Positions 1 to 7,640 of a stretch of DNA of 32,489 nt are shown piece by piece. The stretch spans positions 1-32,489 of the forward strand of contig JAQXNZ010000050.1 of the NCBI GenBank assembly GCA_029098265.1, read 5' to 3'. The position numbers were made by a program, and so were the translations under genes. The notes beneath the pieces are model-generated. The model was given only the letters and a program-made list of their open reading frames with translations. It did not search any database and was not told where the DNA came from. The DNA comes from Clostridia bacterium (GTDB taxonomy: Bacteria; Bacillota; Clostridia; Lachnospirales; Anaerotignaceae). The stretch's first letter is position 1. Every line of letters starts with the position of its first letter.

Positions 1-13
1 CCGATGGAATAGC

Positions 14-136
14 CATTCATGCATTAATTTAAACAAGTCGAAAACCTGTTTTCTAGTACCGCAAAGATGTGCGGACGCGAAGCGGTTTTGCTTTAGCAAA
101 ATACTGACTATACTTAGTGTCGACTTTGTCGACACT
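14..136 (-). repeat. Hairpin-array repeat, copy A
   Basis: Read on the minus strand, this segment follows the terminator of the Cys-rich gene and carries tight hairpins: a 9-bp stem AGTGTCGAC/GTCGACACT with a 3-nt loop (116-136), a 7-bp stem TTTTGCT/AGCAAAA with a 2-nt loop (86-101), CCGCA/TGCGG (59-74), and a GAAAAC/GTTTTC stem (40-53) followed by an AT-rich tail to about 14. The first hairpin, the GAAAACAGGTTTTCGACTTG block and the tail recur at 23575-23635 in the opposite strand sense but in the same position relative to the upstream gene. Copy A carries about 60 extra bases between the two shared hairpins. There is no coding potential. It looks like a dispersed intergenic repeat family; the family itself is not recognised. 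Confidence 0.7.
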
Positions 137-138
137 CT

Positions 139-165
139 AAAAGGCGGACATTTTGTCCGCCTTTT
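139..165 (-). terminator. Intrinsic terminator of the Cys-rich gene (bidirectional)
   Basis: An 11-bp stem AAAAGGCGGAC / GTCCGCCTTTT with a 5-nt loop lies about 20 bp past the stop codon of the leftward gene. A-tract and T-tract flanks allow it to work in both directions. Confidence 0.85.
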
Positions 166-186
166 GTTGTATGCTTGCTAATGGTT

Positions 187-996
187 TCAGCAGTCTTTTG
201 TGCAGTTGTTGTTAAGCTCGCCCAATGTGGGAGGGCAGAACATATCCGAAGGGAAGGAGAGACTATTGAAGAAGTCACATACATTGGCTGTGCCTTCCGT
301 GCCTCTGCATTCATCGGGAACACAGCAGCCATGATTGCGCACTATCATGTTGACAGGGCGGAAAAGTCTGATGACTGCGAACAATCCGATTGTTACGCAT
401 ACAGCAGTGGGTATCTCCGAAGGGCCTTCTTCACAGCCGCATTCACAGCTGCACTTGGGTGTAAGCTTAAGCTCTGCCGCAAGACCTGCCGCCTTGGCTT
501 CAACGGAAACAAAGGGTCCCGATGAAGTGGATATGCCGTCGACGTTGATGAGGTCTGTTGTCATTGCCGTTCCGCTGCCTACCGAGCCGAAGAGTGTTAC
601 CTGTGTAACAAATACGCTGGTGGCTCTCTTACAGCTTATGAAGTTGCATTCGGAGTCACGGAAGGTGAGAGTATAGCAGAATACAAATTTGATTTCAATA
701 TCCCAGAAGCCTGTTCTGAAGGCGTTGGGTCTTTTCTTTGTTATCAGTATTTTGCAGATAGTAAGATCGTCCATCGTTACCGAGGCGGCGTTGATGGGCG
801 GAACTATTATATCTCCCTCCTGGATAATTTCACTGCAGGAAGATGTGCTTCTGGCGCAGCGGGCCGGACCGAGTATACAAGGCGTCAGACATATCTGCTT
901 CCGGCACTGGTCAAAAATCTTAAAGGCGATTATGCAATCTTCTGTAACTGAATTTGACTGCACGGAGCTGTTTAAATTGTTATCACAGCATGACAT
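187..996 (-). CDS. Cys-rich protein, probable spore-associated (coat-like) protein
   Basis: This gene encodes 269 residues with about 24 cysteines (9%), including a KCSCECGC cluster, GCCVPDEC, and Cys pairs at both termini. There is no signal peptide and no clear membrane segment. The middle (around GFWDIEIKFVFCYTLTFRD and TLFGSVGSG) is beta-rich in character and resembles a conserved clostridial protein type I recall only loosely. Start ATG at 996 is preceded by GGGAGG at good spacing. A sigma-K-like promoter just upstream suggests mother-cell expression late in sporulation, which with the cysteine content suggests a cross-linked coat or exosporium component. That role is inference; no named coat family is claimed. 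It is divergent from ftsQ and followed by a strong terminator. Confidence 0.7.
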   Translation of the reverse strand: MSCCDNNLNSSVQSNSVTEDCIIAFKIFDQCRKQICLTPCILGPARCARSTSSCSEIIQEGDIIVPPINAASVTMDDLTICKILITKKRPNAFRTGFWDIEIKFVFCYTLTFRDSECNFISCKRATSVFVTQVTLFGSVGSGTAMTTDLINVDGISTSSGPFVSVEAKAAGLAAELKLTPKCSCECGCEEGPSEIPTAVCVTIGLFAVIRLFRPVNMIVRNHGCCVPDECRGTEGTANVCDFFNSLSFPSDMFCPPTLGELNNNCTKDC

Positions 997-1025
997 TATT
1001 AATGCCTCCCATATTTTATATGCTA

Positions 1026-1052
1026 TATAATATGAATAAAAAAAGAATGGGT
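1026..1052 (-). promoter_or_regulatory. Sigma-K-like promoter for the Cys-rich gene
   Basis: Read leftward, AC (1052-1051), 16 bases, then CATATTATA (1034-1026) matches the known sigma-K consensus AC-N16/17-CATANNNTA. Transcription would begin about 20 bases before the ribosome site. No comparably good sigma-A promoter was seen for this gene. The motif is short, so chance occurrence in AT-rich DNA is possible. Confidence 0.45.
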
Positions 1053-1151
1053 GAGTGCAAAAGAGCTTATTTTATTGACAGGCATATATTTTTGCGATTA
1101 TACTACACAGGAACGGAACGCAAATATAGGTCATGGAATAGGGTGACAGCA

Positions 1152-2363
1152 TTGAAAGAAATAAGATTTTCATTTGATATAGATGATGATAATTCTCCTA
1201 AAAAAACCGAAGCCGCAGGAGATTATGCGCCCTGTGACAACAGAGAGGATTCGGAGTACTATGCGGAATATGATGAATATGATGAGGATACGGAAGACGG
1301 GACAGCCGTATATGAGTTTGAGAAGAACAAGACAGGTGCCGCTGAAAGGGGCAGTGCGGCTGACGACATATCCGATATGCAGCAGGATGAGCCTGAAGAT
1401 TACGGAACCGATGAAGAAAAAGAAATAGCCGTATACGAATTTGAAAAGGGAAAGACAAAAAAGAATACTGCAAACAGCACTGAAAAGAAGAAGCCTGCCG
1501 CCAAAAGGAATGAAGTGGCTGAAAATGCCAAGCCTGAGAAAGTCAAAACAGAGGATCAGGAGTCTAAAGATGAAGAATTTACGGCTGATGAGGACTGGGA
1601 CGACTTTGAGGACATTTTTGAGGATAAAAGGAGCAAAAGATATAAGGGCGTGCATCTGCCCCTAAAGAAAATAGTCATAGCCGCAGTATGTATTGCTGGA
1701 GCGACGGCAATAGTCCTTGCTTCTCCGATATTTGCCGTTAAAAACATAGATATTAATGAAATGAACTATTTTACTAAAGAGGAGATATGCTCAAAAATAG
1801 GCCTTTCAGAGGGCGATAACGGCGTTTTCTACAATAAGGGCAGGGCGGAAAAGCTGCTGATGAGCGATAAATATATATCATCGGCCGATATTTCCTTTAA
1901 AATGCCCGATACTATGGTTATAGAAATAAACGAGAATAAAATATGCGGATATATTTCCTATCTCGGTAGCTATCTGTATGTTGATAAGGAAGGCAGGGTA
2001 ATAGACATAAAGAGCGAAACTACGGAAAAACTGCCTATAATAGAAGGGCTTAGCTTTGACTCCTTTACTCAGGGTGAGGTAATACCCGTTAAAAACAAGG
2101 AAGCCTTTGAGGCGGCGCTTATAATATCGAGGGCCATGTCCAAATATGATATAATCGAAAAGGCTGTCAGCATAAATGTAGCGGACACATCAAACATATA
2201 TGCCTATATAGACAACATCAAGGTGCTTCTGGGTGATACATCAAGAATGGAGGAAAAAATCAAGACCATGTCAGAGGCCGTGGGCGAAATACCCGAGGGA
2301 GACAGGGGAACGCTGGACCTCAGAGATTTGGATAAACCCATAATATTCAAGTATTCAACATAA
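1152..2363 (+). CDS. ftsQ: Cell division protein FtsQ/DivIB
   Basis: This is a bitopic divisome protein that links early FtsZ-ring factors to septal wall synthesis. The product is 403 residues from a TTG at 1152, chosen because AGGGTGA lies just upstream and the longer open frame (from 954) would overlap the divergent Cys-rich gene and its promoter; GTG at 1143 is the alternative. Order: a long, very acidic and Lys-rich cytoplasmic tail (about 170 residues) carrying two copies of AVYEFEKxKT, one membrane helix (IVIAAVCIAGATAIVLAS), a POTRA-like segment (AVKNIDINEMNYFTKEEI...), then the beta domain ending in LDLRDLDKPIIF. The cytoplasmic tail is much longer than in typical DivIB. ftsZ lies 180 bp downstream with its own promoter, and no ftsA is between them. 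Confidence 0.88.
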   Translation: MKEIRFSFDIDDDNSPKKTEAAGDYAPCDNREDSEYYAEYDEYDEDTEDGTAVYEFEKNKTGAAERGSAADDISDMQQDEPEDYGTDEEKEIAVYEFEKGKTKKNTANSTEKKKPAAKRNEVAENAKPEKVKTEDQESKDEEFTADEDWDDFEDIFEDKRSKRYKGVHLPLKKIVIAAVCIAGATAIVLASPIFAVKNIDINEMNYFTKEEICSKIGLSEGDNGVFYNKGRAEKLLMSDKYISSADISFKMPDTMVIEINENKICGYISYLGSYLYVDKEGRVIDIKSETTEKLPIIEGLSFDSFTQGEVIPVKNKEAFEAALIISRAMSKYDIIEKAVSINVADTSNIYAYIDNIKVLLGDTSRMEEKIKTMSEAVGEIPEGDRGTLDLRDLDKPIIFKYST

Positions 2364-2417
2364 TATGTGAAGAAAAAGTGTATACCTTAAAAATTTCTTT
2401 AAAAATTTAAATTTTTA

Positions 2418-2446
2418 TTGAATATTAATCAAAAACAATATACAAT
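2418..2446 (+). promoter_or_regulatory. Sigma-A promoter of ftsZ
   Basis: TTGAAT (2418-2423), a 17-base spacer, and TACAAT (2441-2446) sit in AT-rich DNA about 100 bases before the ftsZ start. This gives ftsZ expression independent of ftsQ. Confidence 0.7.
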
Positions 2447-2543
2447 GTAATATGAGTAATTTGAGTAAAACAGGATAATTACGTTTATTTTACTTTAAAA
2501 TAAGGATAATTTACATATACGGGACAAGTTTAGGAGGATTACA

Positions 2544-3695
2544 ATGGCCGGAATAGAATTTGATATGAATAACACCAATGTTGCGCAGATAAAGGTTGTA
2601 GGCGTAGGCGGCGGCGGAAATAATGCCGTTGACAGAATGATAGCGGACAACATGACCGGAGTTGATTTTATATCTATAAATACAGATAAACAGCAGCTTG
2701 ACAGATCTCTTGCCCAGACAAAAATTCAGATCGGCGAAAAGCTTACAAGAGGTCTCGGCGCCGGCGGAAACCCTGAGGTTGGTGAAAAGAGTGTTGACGA
2801 GACAAAGGACGAGATTGCTAATGCGTTCAAGGATGCCGATATGGTATTCGTAACAGCAGGTATGGGCGGCGGCACAGGCACAGGTGCGGCTCCTAAGGTT
2901 GCAGGCATTGCCAAGGAAATGGGCAAGCTCACAGTCGGCGTTGTTACAAAACCTTTCCTTTTCGAGGGCAAAAAGAGAATGTCCAATGCCGAAAAGGGAA
3001 TTGCAGAGCTTAAAAAGAATGTAGATACACTTGTTATCATTCCCAACCAGAAGCTTTTAAGCATAATCGACAAAAAGACAACTATGGTAGAGGCTTTCAG
3101 AAAGGCCGATGAAATATTAAGACAGGGTGTTTCGGGCATTACAGACCTTATTTCAAGCCCCGGAATTATCAACCTTGACTTCGCCGATGTAAGAACAATT
3201 ATGTCTGATAAGGGTATCGCTCACATGGGCATCGGTATCGGAACAGGCGAAAACAAGGCAGAAATGGCTGCCAAGGCCGCTATTTCCAGCCCTCTGCTTG
3301 AAACTACGATTGCAGGCGCTAAGTATGTGCTTATCAATATCTGCGGTGATGCAAACCTCGGACTGCTTGAGGCAGGAGAGGCCGCAAGCCTTATTTCAGA
3401 GGCCATTGACCCTGAGGCTGAAATTATCTTCGGCACAACCCTTAATGAGGAGCTTGAGGATAAGGTTATCGTTACTGTTATCGCCACAGGCCTTGATTCC
3501 AACGGCATAGTAGATGACAGCCTTGCCAAGAAGCCTGAGCCCAAGACAGAGGCAAAGCCTGAGGAAAAACCCGCAGAGGCTAAGGAAGAAGCACCTGCTT
3601 CACAGCCTGATGTTGTTTCATATATCGACAATGACGGTGAAAAGGTAGAGCTTGATATCGAGATACCCAGCTTCCTTAAACGCAAAAAAATGTGA
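2544..3695 (+). CDS. ftsZ: Cell division protein FtsZ
   Basis: This is the tubulin-like GTPase that polymerises into the cytokinetic Z-ring. The 383-residue product has the nucleotide-binding [13 protein letters not shown] near residue 20, the tubulin signature [10 protein letters not shown] (108-117), and the catalytic T7 loop NLDFADV (210-216). A Pro/Glu/Ala/Lys-rich linker (about 325-360) leads to the C-terminal conserved peptide [14 protein letters not shown], the docking site for partner proteins. The start ATG follows TAGGAGG by a good distance. It has its own promoter at 2418 and is followed by an intrinsic terminator at 3709. Length and motifs are all typical. Confidence 0.98.
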   Translation: MAGIEFDMNNTNVAQIKVVGVGGGGNNAVDRMIADNMTGVDFISINTDKQQLDRSLAQTKIQIGEKLTRGLGAGGNPEVGEKSVDETKDEIANAFKDADMVFVTAGMGGGTGTGAAPKVAGIAKEMGKLTVGVVTKPFLFEGKKRMSNAEKGIAELKKNVDTLVIIPNQKLLSIIDKKTTMVEAFRKADEILRQGVSGITDLISSPGIINLDFADVRTIMSDKGIAHMGIGIGTGENKAEMAAKAAISSPLLETTIAGAKYVLINICGDANLGLLEAGEAASLISEAIDPEAEIIFGTTLNEELEDKVIVTVIATGLDSNGIVDDSLAKKPEPKTEAKPEEKPAEAKEEAPASQPDVVSYIDNDGEKVELDIEIPSFLKRKKM

Positions 3696-3708
3696 TTTAT
3701 GGATTTTC

Positions 3709-3742
3709 AGCTGCTCTGATTTTATCGGGGCAGCTTATTTTT
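3709..3742 (+). terminator. Intrinsic terminator after ftsZ
   Basis: An 11-bp stem AGCTGCTCTGA / TCGGGGCAGCT (two G-U pairs) with a 5-base loop is followed by TATTTTTAT. It begins 14 bases after the ftsZ stop and partly insulates the next gene. Confidence 0.75.
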
Positions 3743-3758
3743 ATAGGGAGGGGATTAT

Positions 3759-4667
3759 ATGAAATACCTGATAATAGGAACAGGAGGAACCGGCGCAGCC
3801 ATAGGAGGATTTCTTGCGTCCGACGGCAGAGACGTATCCTTTGTGGCAAGGGGCGCACATCTTGCGGCCATGCGTGAAAAGGGGCTTGTGCTTGATTCCG
3901 GCATAAAGGGACGTATTGAACTGAAAGATGTAAAGGCCTTTGAGGGAAAGGATATTTCCGAAAAATATGACGTAATATTCGTATGTGTCAAGAGCTATTC
4001 CCTTGATGAAATTGTACCTGCAATTAAGGCCGCCGCCCATGAGGATACAATTGTTATTCCTGTGCTAAATATGTTCAAAACAGGAGCAGAACTTAAAGTA
4101 AAGCTTCCCGATGTAAAGTTCCTTGAGGGCTGTATATACATAAGCGCCTTCATAAGTGAGCCCGGATGTGTATCACAGGTAGGCAATGTATTCAAAGTAT
4201 TTTTCGGCAATCCTTATAACGAGAATGTTAAGGACGAACTTATGGATCAGGTTGAAAAGGAGCTTGCTTCGGCAGGCATATTATCAGGTATATCCGATGA
4301 TATTTTAAGGGATACCTTCAAAAAATTCTCCTTTATATCGGCCTTTGCTGCCGCTGGCGCTTATTACGATGTAGACGCAGGCGCAATCCACAAAGAGGGA
4401 GAAATAAGAGAATTTTACAAATCCCTTGTAAGGGAAATAATAGAGGTCGGAAAGGCTATGGGCGTAAATACCAGCCCCACGCTGTTTGAGGAGGATATGC
4501 AGACCATAGACTCTTTCGGTGATGATATAAAGACATCCATGCAGAGAGATATAGAAGCGGGCAAAAACTCCGAAATAGACACCCTTGTGTTCAATGTTGT
4601 CCGTCTCGGCAAAAAATACGGCATCAGCACTCCCTGCTATGAGAGAGCGGCTTCAAAATTCGCCTGA
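3759..4667 (+). CDS. Ketopantoate reductase (PanE/ApbA) family oxidoreductase
   Basis: This 302-residue NAD(P)H-dependent enzyme has an N-terminal Rossmann fold starting GTGGTGAAIGGFLA (residues 7-20). FVCVKSY carries the family lysine, the C-terminal helical domain includes TFKKFSFISAFAAAG, and the family-typical DIEAGKNSEIDTL is near the end. In true 2-dehydropantoate 2-reductases an Asn near the second lysine contacts substrate; here that stretch reads FSFISAF, so substrate may differ. No pantothenate genes are nearby. GGGAGGGG precedes the ATG. No promoter was seen between it and ftsZ, so it probably depends on read-through of the ftsZ terminator or on an unrecognised promoter. Confidence 0.85.
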   Translation: MKYLIIGTGGTGAAIGGFLASDGRDVSFVARGAHLAAMREKGLVLDSGIKGRIELKDVKAFEGKDISEKYDVIFVCVKSYSLDEIVPAIKAAAHEDTIVIPVLNMFKTGAELKVKLPDVKFLEGCIYISAFISEPGCVSQVGNVFKVFFGNPYNENVKDELMDQVEKELASAGILSGISDDILRDTFKKFSFISAFAAAGAYYDVDAGAIHKEGEIREFYKSLVREIIEVGKAMGVNTSPTLFEEDMQTIDSFGDDIKTSMQRDIEAGKNSEIDTLVFNVVRLGKKYGISTPCYERAASKFA

Positions 4668-4764
4668 TTTAGGCTTAATAAGACATTTTACAGCTTAGGC
4701 AATCTGACCGAAGCTGTTTCTGTAAAAAAGCTGTTATACAGCCTGTAAATCGGAAAAATACAAA

Positions 4765-4804
4765 ATTAAAAAGAGGGCAAAAGATTTAAATATCCTTTGC
4801 CCTC
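4765..4804 (-). terminator. Intrinsic terminator of the XRE regulator gene
   Basis: The stem GAGGGCAAA / TTTGCCCTC (4773-4804) is followed, reading leftward, by a T-rich run (TTTTTAATTTTG). It lies about 50 bases past the regulator's stop codon. Confidence 0.8.
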
Positions 4805-4852
4805 ATATACAGCAGTAAAGCTCAGACATTGCAATTACGCCCCTTTTAATAA

Positions 4853-5620
4853 TCAGACCTGTTTAGGGTCATTTATAGTACATACAATATATCCTATTAC
4901 TTCATCCACATCGTTTTCAACACATCTGAATTTACCATCTCGTATGCTGTAGTATTTTGTGATTCCGTGTTCGGTTTTTCTTTTGGCGATAAAAATGTTA
5001 CCGCCTCTTATTATAATGCTGTTTTCATTGCCTATGGGATTTCTGTCGTTGGCGACAAGAAGTATTTCGTATGGAGTATATAGCGGCATATAATTTTCAC
5101 AGGAAAGCTGAAAACCAATGAATACTTTTGAGGAAATGTCTTTATCAAGAAAGCTTATATCAATACTATCAAAATCATTTGTAGGTTTTAAGCATCCGTT
5201 GTTCTGGCACAGCGGATGCATTACATTTATTATTCTTTTGCCCTCATGCCCCTTTTCCAGAGCTGCCTGATGATTTATAAACCACTTAATCAGATGCAGA
5301 GAATTTTTTGACAGAGTTCTCGACTTTACTATTGCATCTCTTGTCATTTCATTTATGGTTTCTGCTCCTACAAGCTCATCTATACTTACTCCGAGGGCTA
5401 TTGCAAGCTTTACTGCTGTAGACAGCTTGCAGTCCTGAGAATTTCCGTAAAGGAAAGTATTAATAGTGGAAAAAGGAACGTCTGAAGCTTCCGAAATCTC
5501 TCTGATTGTTATATCTTTATCGTCGATATATTTAAAGAGATTATTCCTGAATGCAGATATGTAATCGTTTCGGTCGGACGATAATTTCTGCGAAATTTGG
5601 ATTAATTTTTCTTTGTCCAT
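4853..5620 (-). CDS. XRE-family regulator with degenerate S24-like C-terminal domain
   Basis: This 255-residue DNA-binding protein has an N-terminal helix-turn-helix (about residues 20-80: ITIREISEASDVPFSTINTFLYG, then LSTAVKLAIALGVSIDEL). A linker is followed by a C-terminal region from about 165 (FQLSCENYMPLYTPYEILLVAND... IFIAKRK... VIGYIV) that follows the layout of LexA/CI-type S24 domains. The usual catalytic Ser in the SMxP motif is replaced (NYMP), so self-cleavage is doubtful and the domain may be a dimerisation or ligand sensor. AGGAGG precedes the start, the gene has a strong promoter at 5732-5760 and a terminator of its own. It is divergent from the small DUF6514-like gene, a possible target. 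It is not obviously phage-borne. Confidence 0.85.
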   Translation of the reverse strand: MDKEKLIQISQKLSSDRNDYISAFRNNLFKYIDDKDITIREISEASDVPFSTINTFLYGNSQDCKLSTAVKLAIALGVSIDELVGAETINEMTRDAIVKSRTLSKNSLHLIKWFINHQAALEKGHEGKRIINVMHPLCQNNGCLKPTNDFDSIDISFLDKDISSKVFIGFQLSCENYMPLYTPYEILLVANDRNPIGNENSIIIRGGNIFIAKRKTEHGITKYYSIRDGKFRCVENDVDEVIGYIVCTINDPKQV

Positions 5621-5731
5621 AGTATTTATACCTCCTTCAAATAGTGCTAAAGTAATGTTATCCTAGTAAATAGATAGGAAGCTTGCTTTAGGTGTGAAAG
5701 GGGCCTTATATATTGTAATTACTATGATTAT

Positions 5732-5760
5732 ATTTTAAGGGATTATATATTGATTGTCAA
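5732..5760 (-). promoter_or_regulatory. Sigma-A promoter of the XRE regulator gene
   Basis: Read leftward, TTGACA, a 17-base spacer and TAAAAT form a near-consensus promoter about 110 bases upstream of the start codon. The long leader contains a TCCTA-N9-TAGGA dyad (5661-5679) that could be an operator for autoregulation; this is a guess. Confidence 0.7.
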
Positions 5761-5793
5761 TTTTTATGACATAAACAATGAAAATTACGCTAT

Positions 5794-5821
5794 AAAAATG
5801 CGGACGAAATTTCGCATTTTT
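5794..5821. other. Hairpin in the divergent intergenic region
   Basis: A 9-bp inverted repeat AAAAATGCG / CGCATTTTT encloses CGAAATTTCG, itself a palindrome. It has the A/T flanks of a bidirectional terminator, yet it sits between two divergent genes where no transcript needs to end. It might insulate the two promoters or be an operator. Nothing else was recognised in the 313-base gap 5621-5933 apart from the promoter and dyad noted for the regulator. Confidence 0.5.
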
Positions 5822-5933
5822 GGACAATGACAAAAGCATAGCTGCAGAAACTAAAAACAGAAAGCAAGGCGAGGCCGGCGAAAATATTATATAAAAGCAG
5901 TTTATATTAAAATGGGGAGGAGTAGAAGGAGCT

Positions 5934-6173
5934 ATGAAGTACATGTATAAGTTAACGGAGGAAACTTTAAGTGATGATGACCTAGGAAGCTATAAAACCT
6001 ACGGAATAGAGTGTGTTGATAAGAGCAAGGGGGCAGTGCTCTACAAGGTGAGTGACGTATCGCCCAGCAGAAAACGAGTGGACGCCGCTGTCGATATATT
6101 CAACAGCATGGGCGTATCGCTCATACACGTTCCCGAAATATTGAGTGATATGATAGGCGGTGATAATGACTGA
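5934..6173 (+). CDS. Small DUF6514-like conserved clostridial protein
   Basis: This 79-residue acidic cytosolic protein has no signal or membrane segment. The pattern YGIEC....GAVLYKVSDVSPSRKRVDAAVDIFNSMGVSLIHVPEILSDMI matches my recollection of the DUF6514 family: a short beta strand, a DVS/DIS motif, a helix, then an xHL-type motif before an acidic end. Function is unknown. The start has an AGAAGGAG ribosome site. It is followed by a strong bidirectional terminator, so it is a single-gene unit, divergent from the XRE regulator. The family name is from memory and should be treated as tentative. Confidence 0.65.
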   Translation: MKYMYKLTEETLSDDDLGSYKTYGIECVDKSKGAVLYKVSDVSPSRKRVDAAVDIFNSMGVSLIHVPEILSDMIGGDND

Positions 6174-6248
6174 AAGAGAGAATTATAGCATAAGCTTATA
6201 AATAATATAACATCGGCAGTATATGCTGTTTTACAGATTGCGTCAGGT

Positions 6249-6287
6249 AAAAAAGGCTTTCCTTAATTATTAGGAGAGTCTTTTTTT
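6249..6287 (+). terminator. Intrinsic terminator (bidirectional)
   Basis: A 15-bp stem AAAAAAGGCTTTCCT / AGGAGAGTCTTTTTT, with G-U pairs and an 8-base loop, ends in a seven-T run. It lies about 75 bases after the small gene's stop. Confidence 0.85.
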
Positions 6288-6399
6288 ACGGAAAACAAAT
6301 CTAATACATAGAAATCAGCATAAAAATATATCATTTAATATCGGATAAATTACAAATAATGGCTTTATTTTAAATCTATAGATTAAAATTCTTAAAAAC

Positions 6400-6432
6400 A
6401 ACTTGTCTATACATATATACAAGTTATATAAT
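6400..6432 (+). promoter_or_regulatory. araR promoter with overlapping operator dyad
   Basis: TTGTCT (6403-6408), an 18-base spacer and TATAAT (6427-6432) form the promoter. An inverted repeat AACTTGT-N12-ACAAGTT (6400-6406 and 6419-6425) covers the -35 box and the spacer, so a bound repressor would block polymerase. The outer TTGT/ACAA resembles the known B. subtilis AraR operator half-sites, though the spacing is wider. Autoregulation of the whole ara operon is the simplest reading. Confidence 0.6.
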
Positions 6433-6465
6433 TGGTTTAAAAAAGAGGAGAAAGAGGGTGATATT

Positions 6466-7578
6466 TTGAATATAAACAACAAGTCAAAATACGCTGTTCT
6501 TGTCGATGACATAAAAAACGACATAAATGAGGGCAGAATTAAAAACGGTGATAAGCTTCCTTCTGAGCATGAGCTGGCGGAAATGTACGGTATGAGCCGC
6601 CATACAGTCAGAAAGGCGCTTTCCATTCTTGAAAATGAGGGCTTTGTCAGGGCGGAGCACGGCAGAGGAACCTTCTGCACTATAAGCGACAGGGGGAAGA
6701 AAAGGTCGAATACGGCGGCGGTAATAACTACATATATTTCCGATTACATATTCCCCAATGTCATAAACGGCGTGTACGATGTTATGACTAAAAACGGCTA
6801 CAATATAATACTCAAAAACACTAAAAACAGTATTAACACGGAAAGGAAATGCTTGCAGGATATTCTTGAAACGGGTGTGGACGGCGTAATAATAGAGCCC
6901 AGCAAAAGCCAGATATTCTGCCGTAATACGGAGCTGTATGACAGACTTGATGCAGAGGGTATACCCTATGTGTTTATTCACGGTATTTATCCGCAGATGC
7001 AGGACAAGCCTCATGTGGTAATGGACGATGAGGGAGGAGCCTATAAGCTGACACAGCACCTTGCTAAGCTGGGACACAAACGGATTGCGGGAATATTCAA
7101 GGCCGACGATTCGCAGGGAACAAAAAGGCACAGAGGATATGCAAGGGCACTCAAGGAATACGGCATAGAGTATGACCCTGAAACGGTTATATGGTATCAT
7201 ACTGAAGACAGAAAAATTAGACCGCAGGCAGCGGTTAAGTGTCTTACCGAAAAGGGCGTTACTGCCATAGTATGCTATAACGACCAGATAGCCGGGGCGG
7301 TAATTAAAGAATTGGGAAATATGGGCCTGTCTGTTCCCGATGACATATCTGTAACGGGCTTTGATAACTCTGCCATTGCAGAGGAACTGGGCATTACTAC
7401 TGCAGTACATCCCAAGGAAAAGATAGGCCGTGAAGCGGCGGAATTGCTTCTCAGGCTGATGGACGGAGCTGAATGCAGAAAGTCAATAAAACTGGATACC
7501 GATATTGTTATCAGAACTTCAAGCGGAAAACCGTCCGATAAGACTGCTTCCGATACAAAGACAGGCATTAAAGGCTGA
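6466..7578 (+). CDS. araR: Arabinose operon repressor AraR (GntR/LacI-type)
   Basis: This 370-residue repressor has an N-terminal GntR winged helix (DKLPSEHELAEMYGMSRHTVRKALSILENEGFVRAEHGRGTF, about residues 25-70 from this start) fused to a LacI/GalR-type sugar-binding domain (from AVITTYISDYIFPNVINGV; GHKRIAGIF; TAIVCYNDQIAGAVIKEL; DISVTGFDNS). This fusion defines AraR. The TTG start at 6466 follows AGAGGGTG; a longer frame beginning with TTG at 6403 is rejected because that codon is the promoter -35 box. L-arabinose is the expected inducer. araA follows after 62 bases without a terminator or a convincing promoter, so repressor and enzymes are likely one transcript. Confidence 0.9.
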   Translation: MNINNKSKYAVLVDDIKNDINEGRIKNGDKLPSEHELAEMYGMSRHTVRKALSILENEGFVRAEHGRGTFCTISDRGKKRSNTAAVITTYISDYIFPNVINGVYDVMTKNGYNIILKNTKNSINTERKCLQDILETGVDGVIIEPSKSQIFCRNTELYDRLDAEGIPYVFIHGIYPQMQDKPHVVMDDEGGAYKLTQHLAKLGHKRIAGIFKADDSQGTKRHRGYARALKEYGIEYDPETVIWYHTEDRKIRPQAAVKCLTEKGVTAIVCYNDQIAGAVIKELGNMGLSVPDDISVTGFDNSAIAEELGITTAVHPKEKIGREAAELLLRLMDGAECRKSIKLDTDIVIRTSSGKPSDKTASDTKTGIKG

Positions 7579-7640
7579 ATTAACCGCAAATCGTAAATTT
7601 ACACGTATTGCTTTAATATATTCAGAGAAGGAGAAATACC

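Noticed and set aside
187-525. Rightward frames at 175-525 and 335-676
   Set aside because: They are antisense shadows of the Cys-rich gene, which has the ribosome site, promoter and terminator.
954-1151. N-terminal extension of FtsQ to the ATG at 954
   Set aside because: It would overlap the divergent Cys-rich gene and its promoter, reads unlike a DivIB N-terminus, and has no ribosome site; TTG at 1152 with AGGGTGA fits better.
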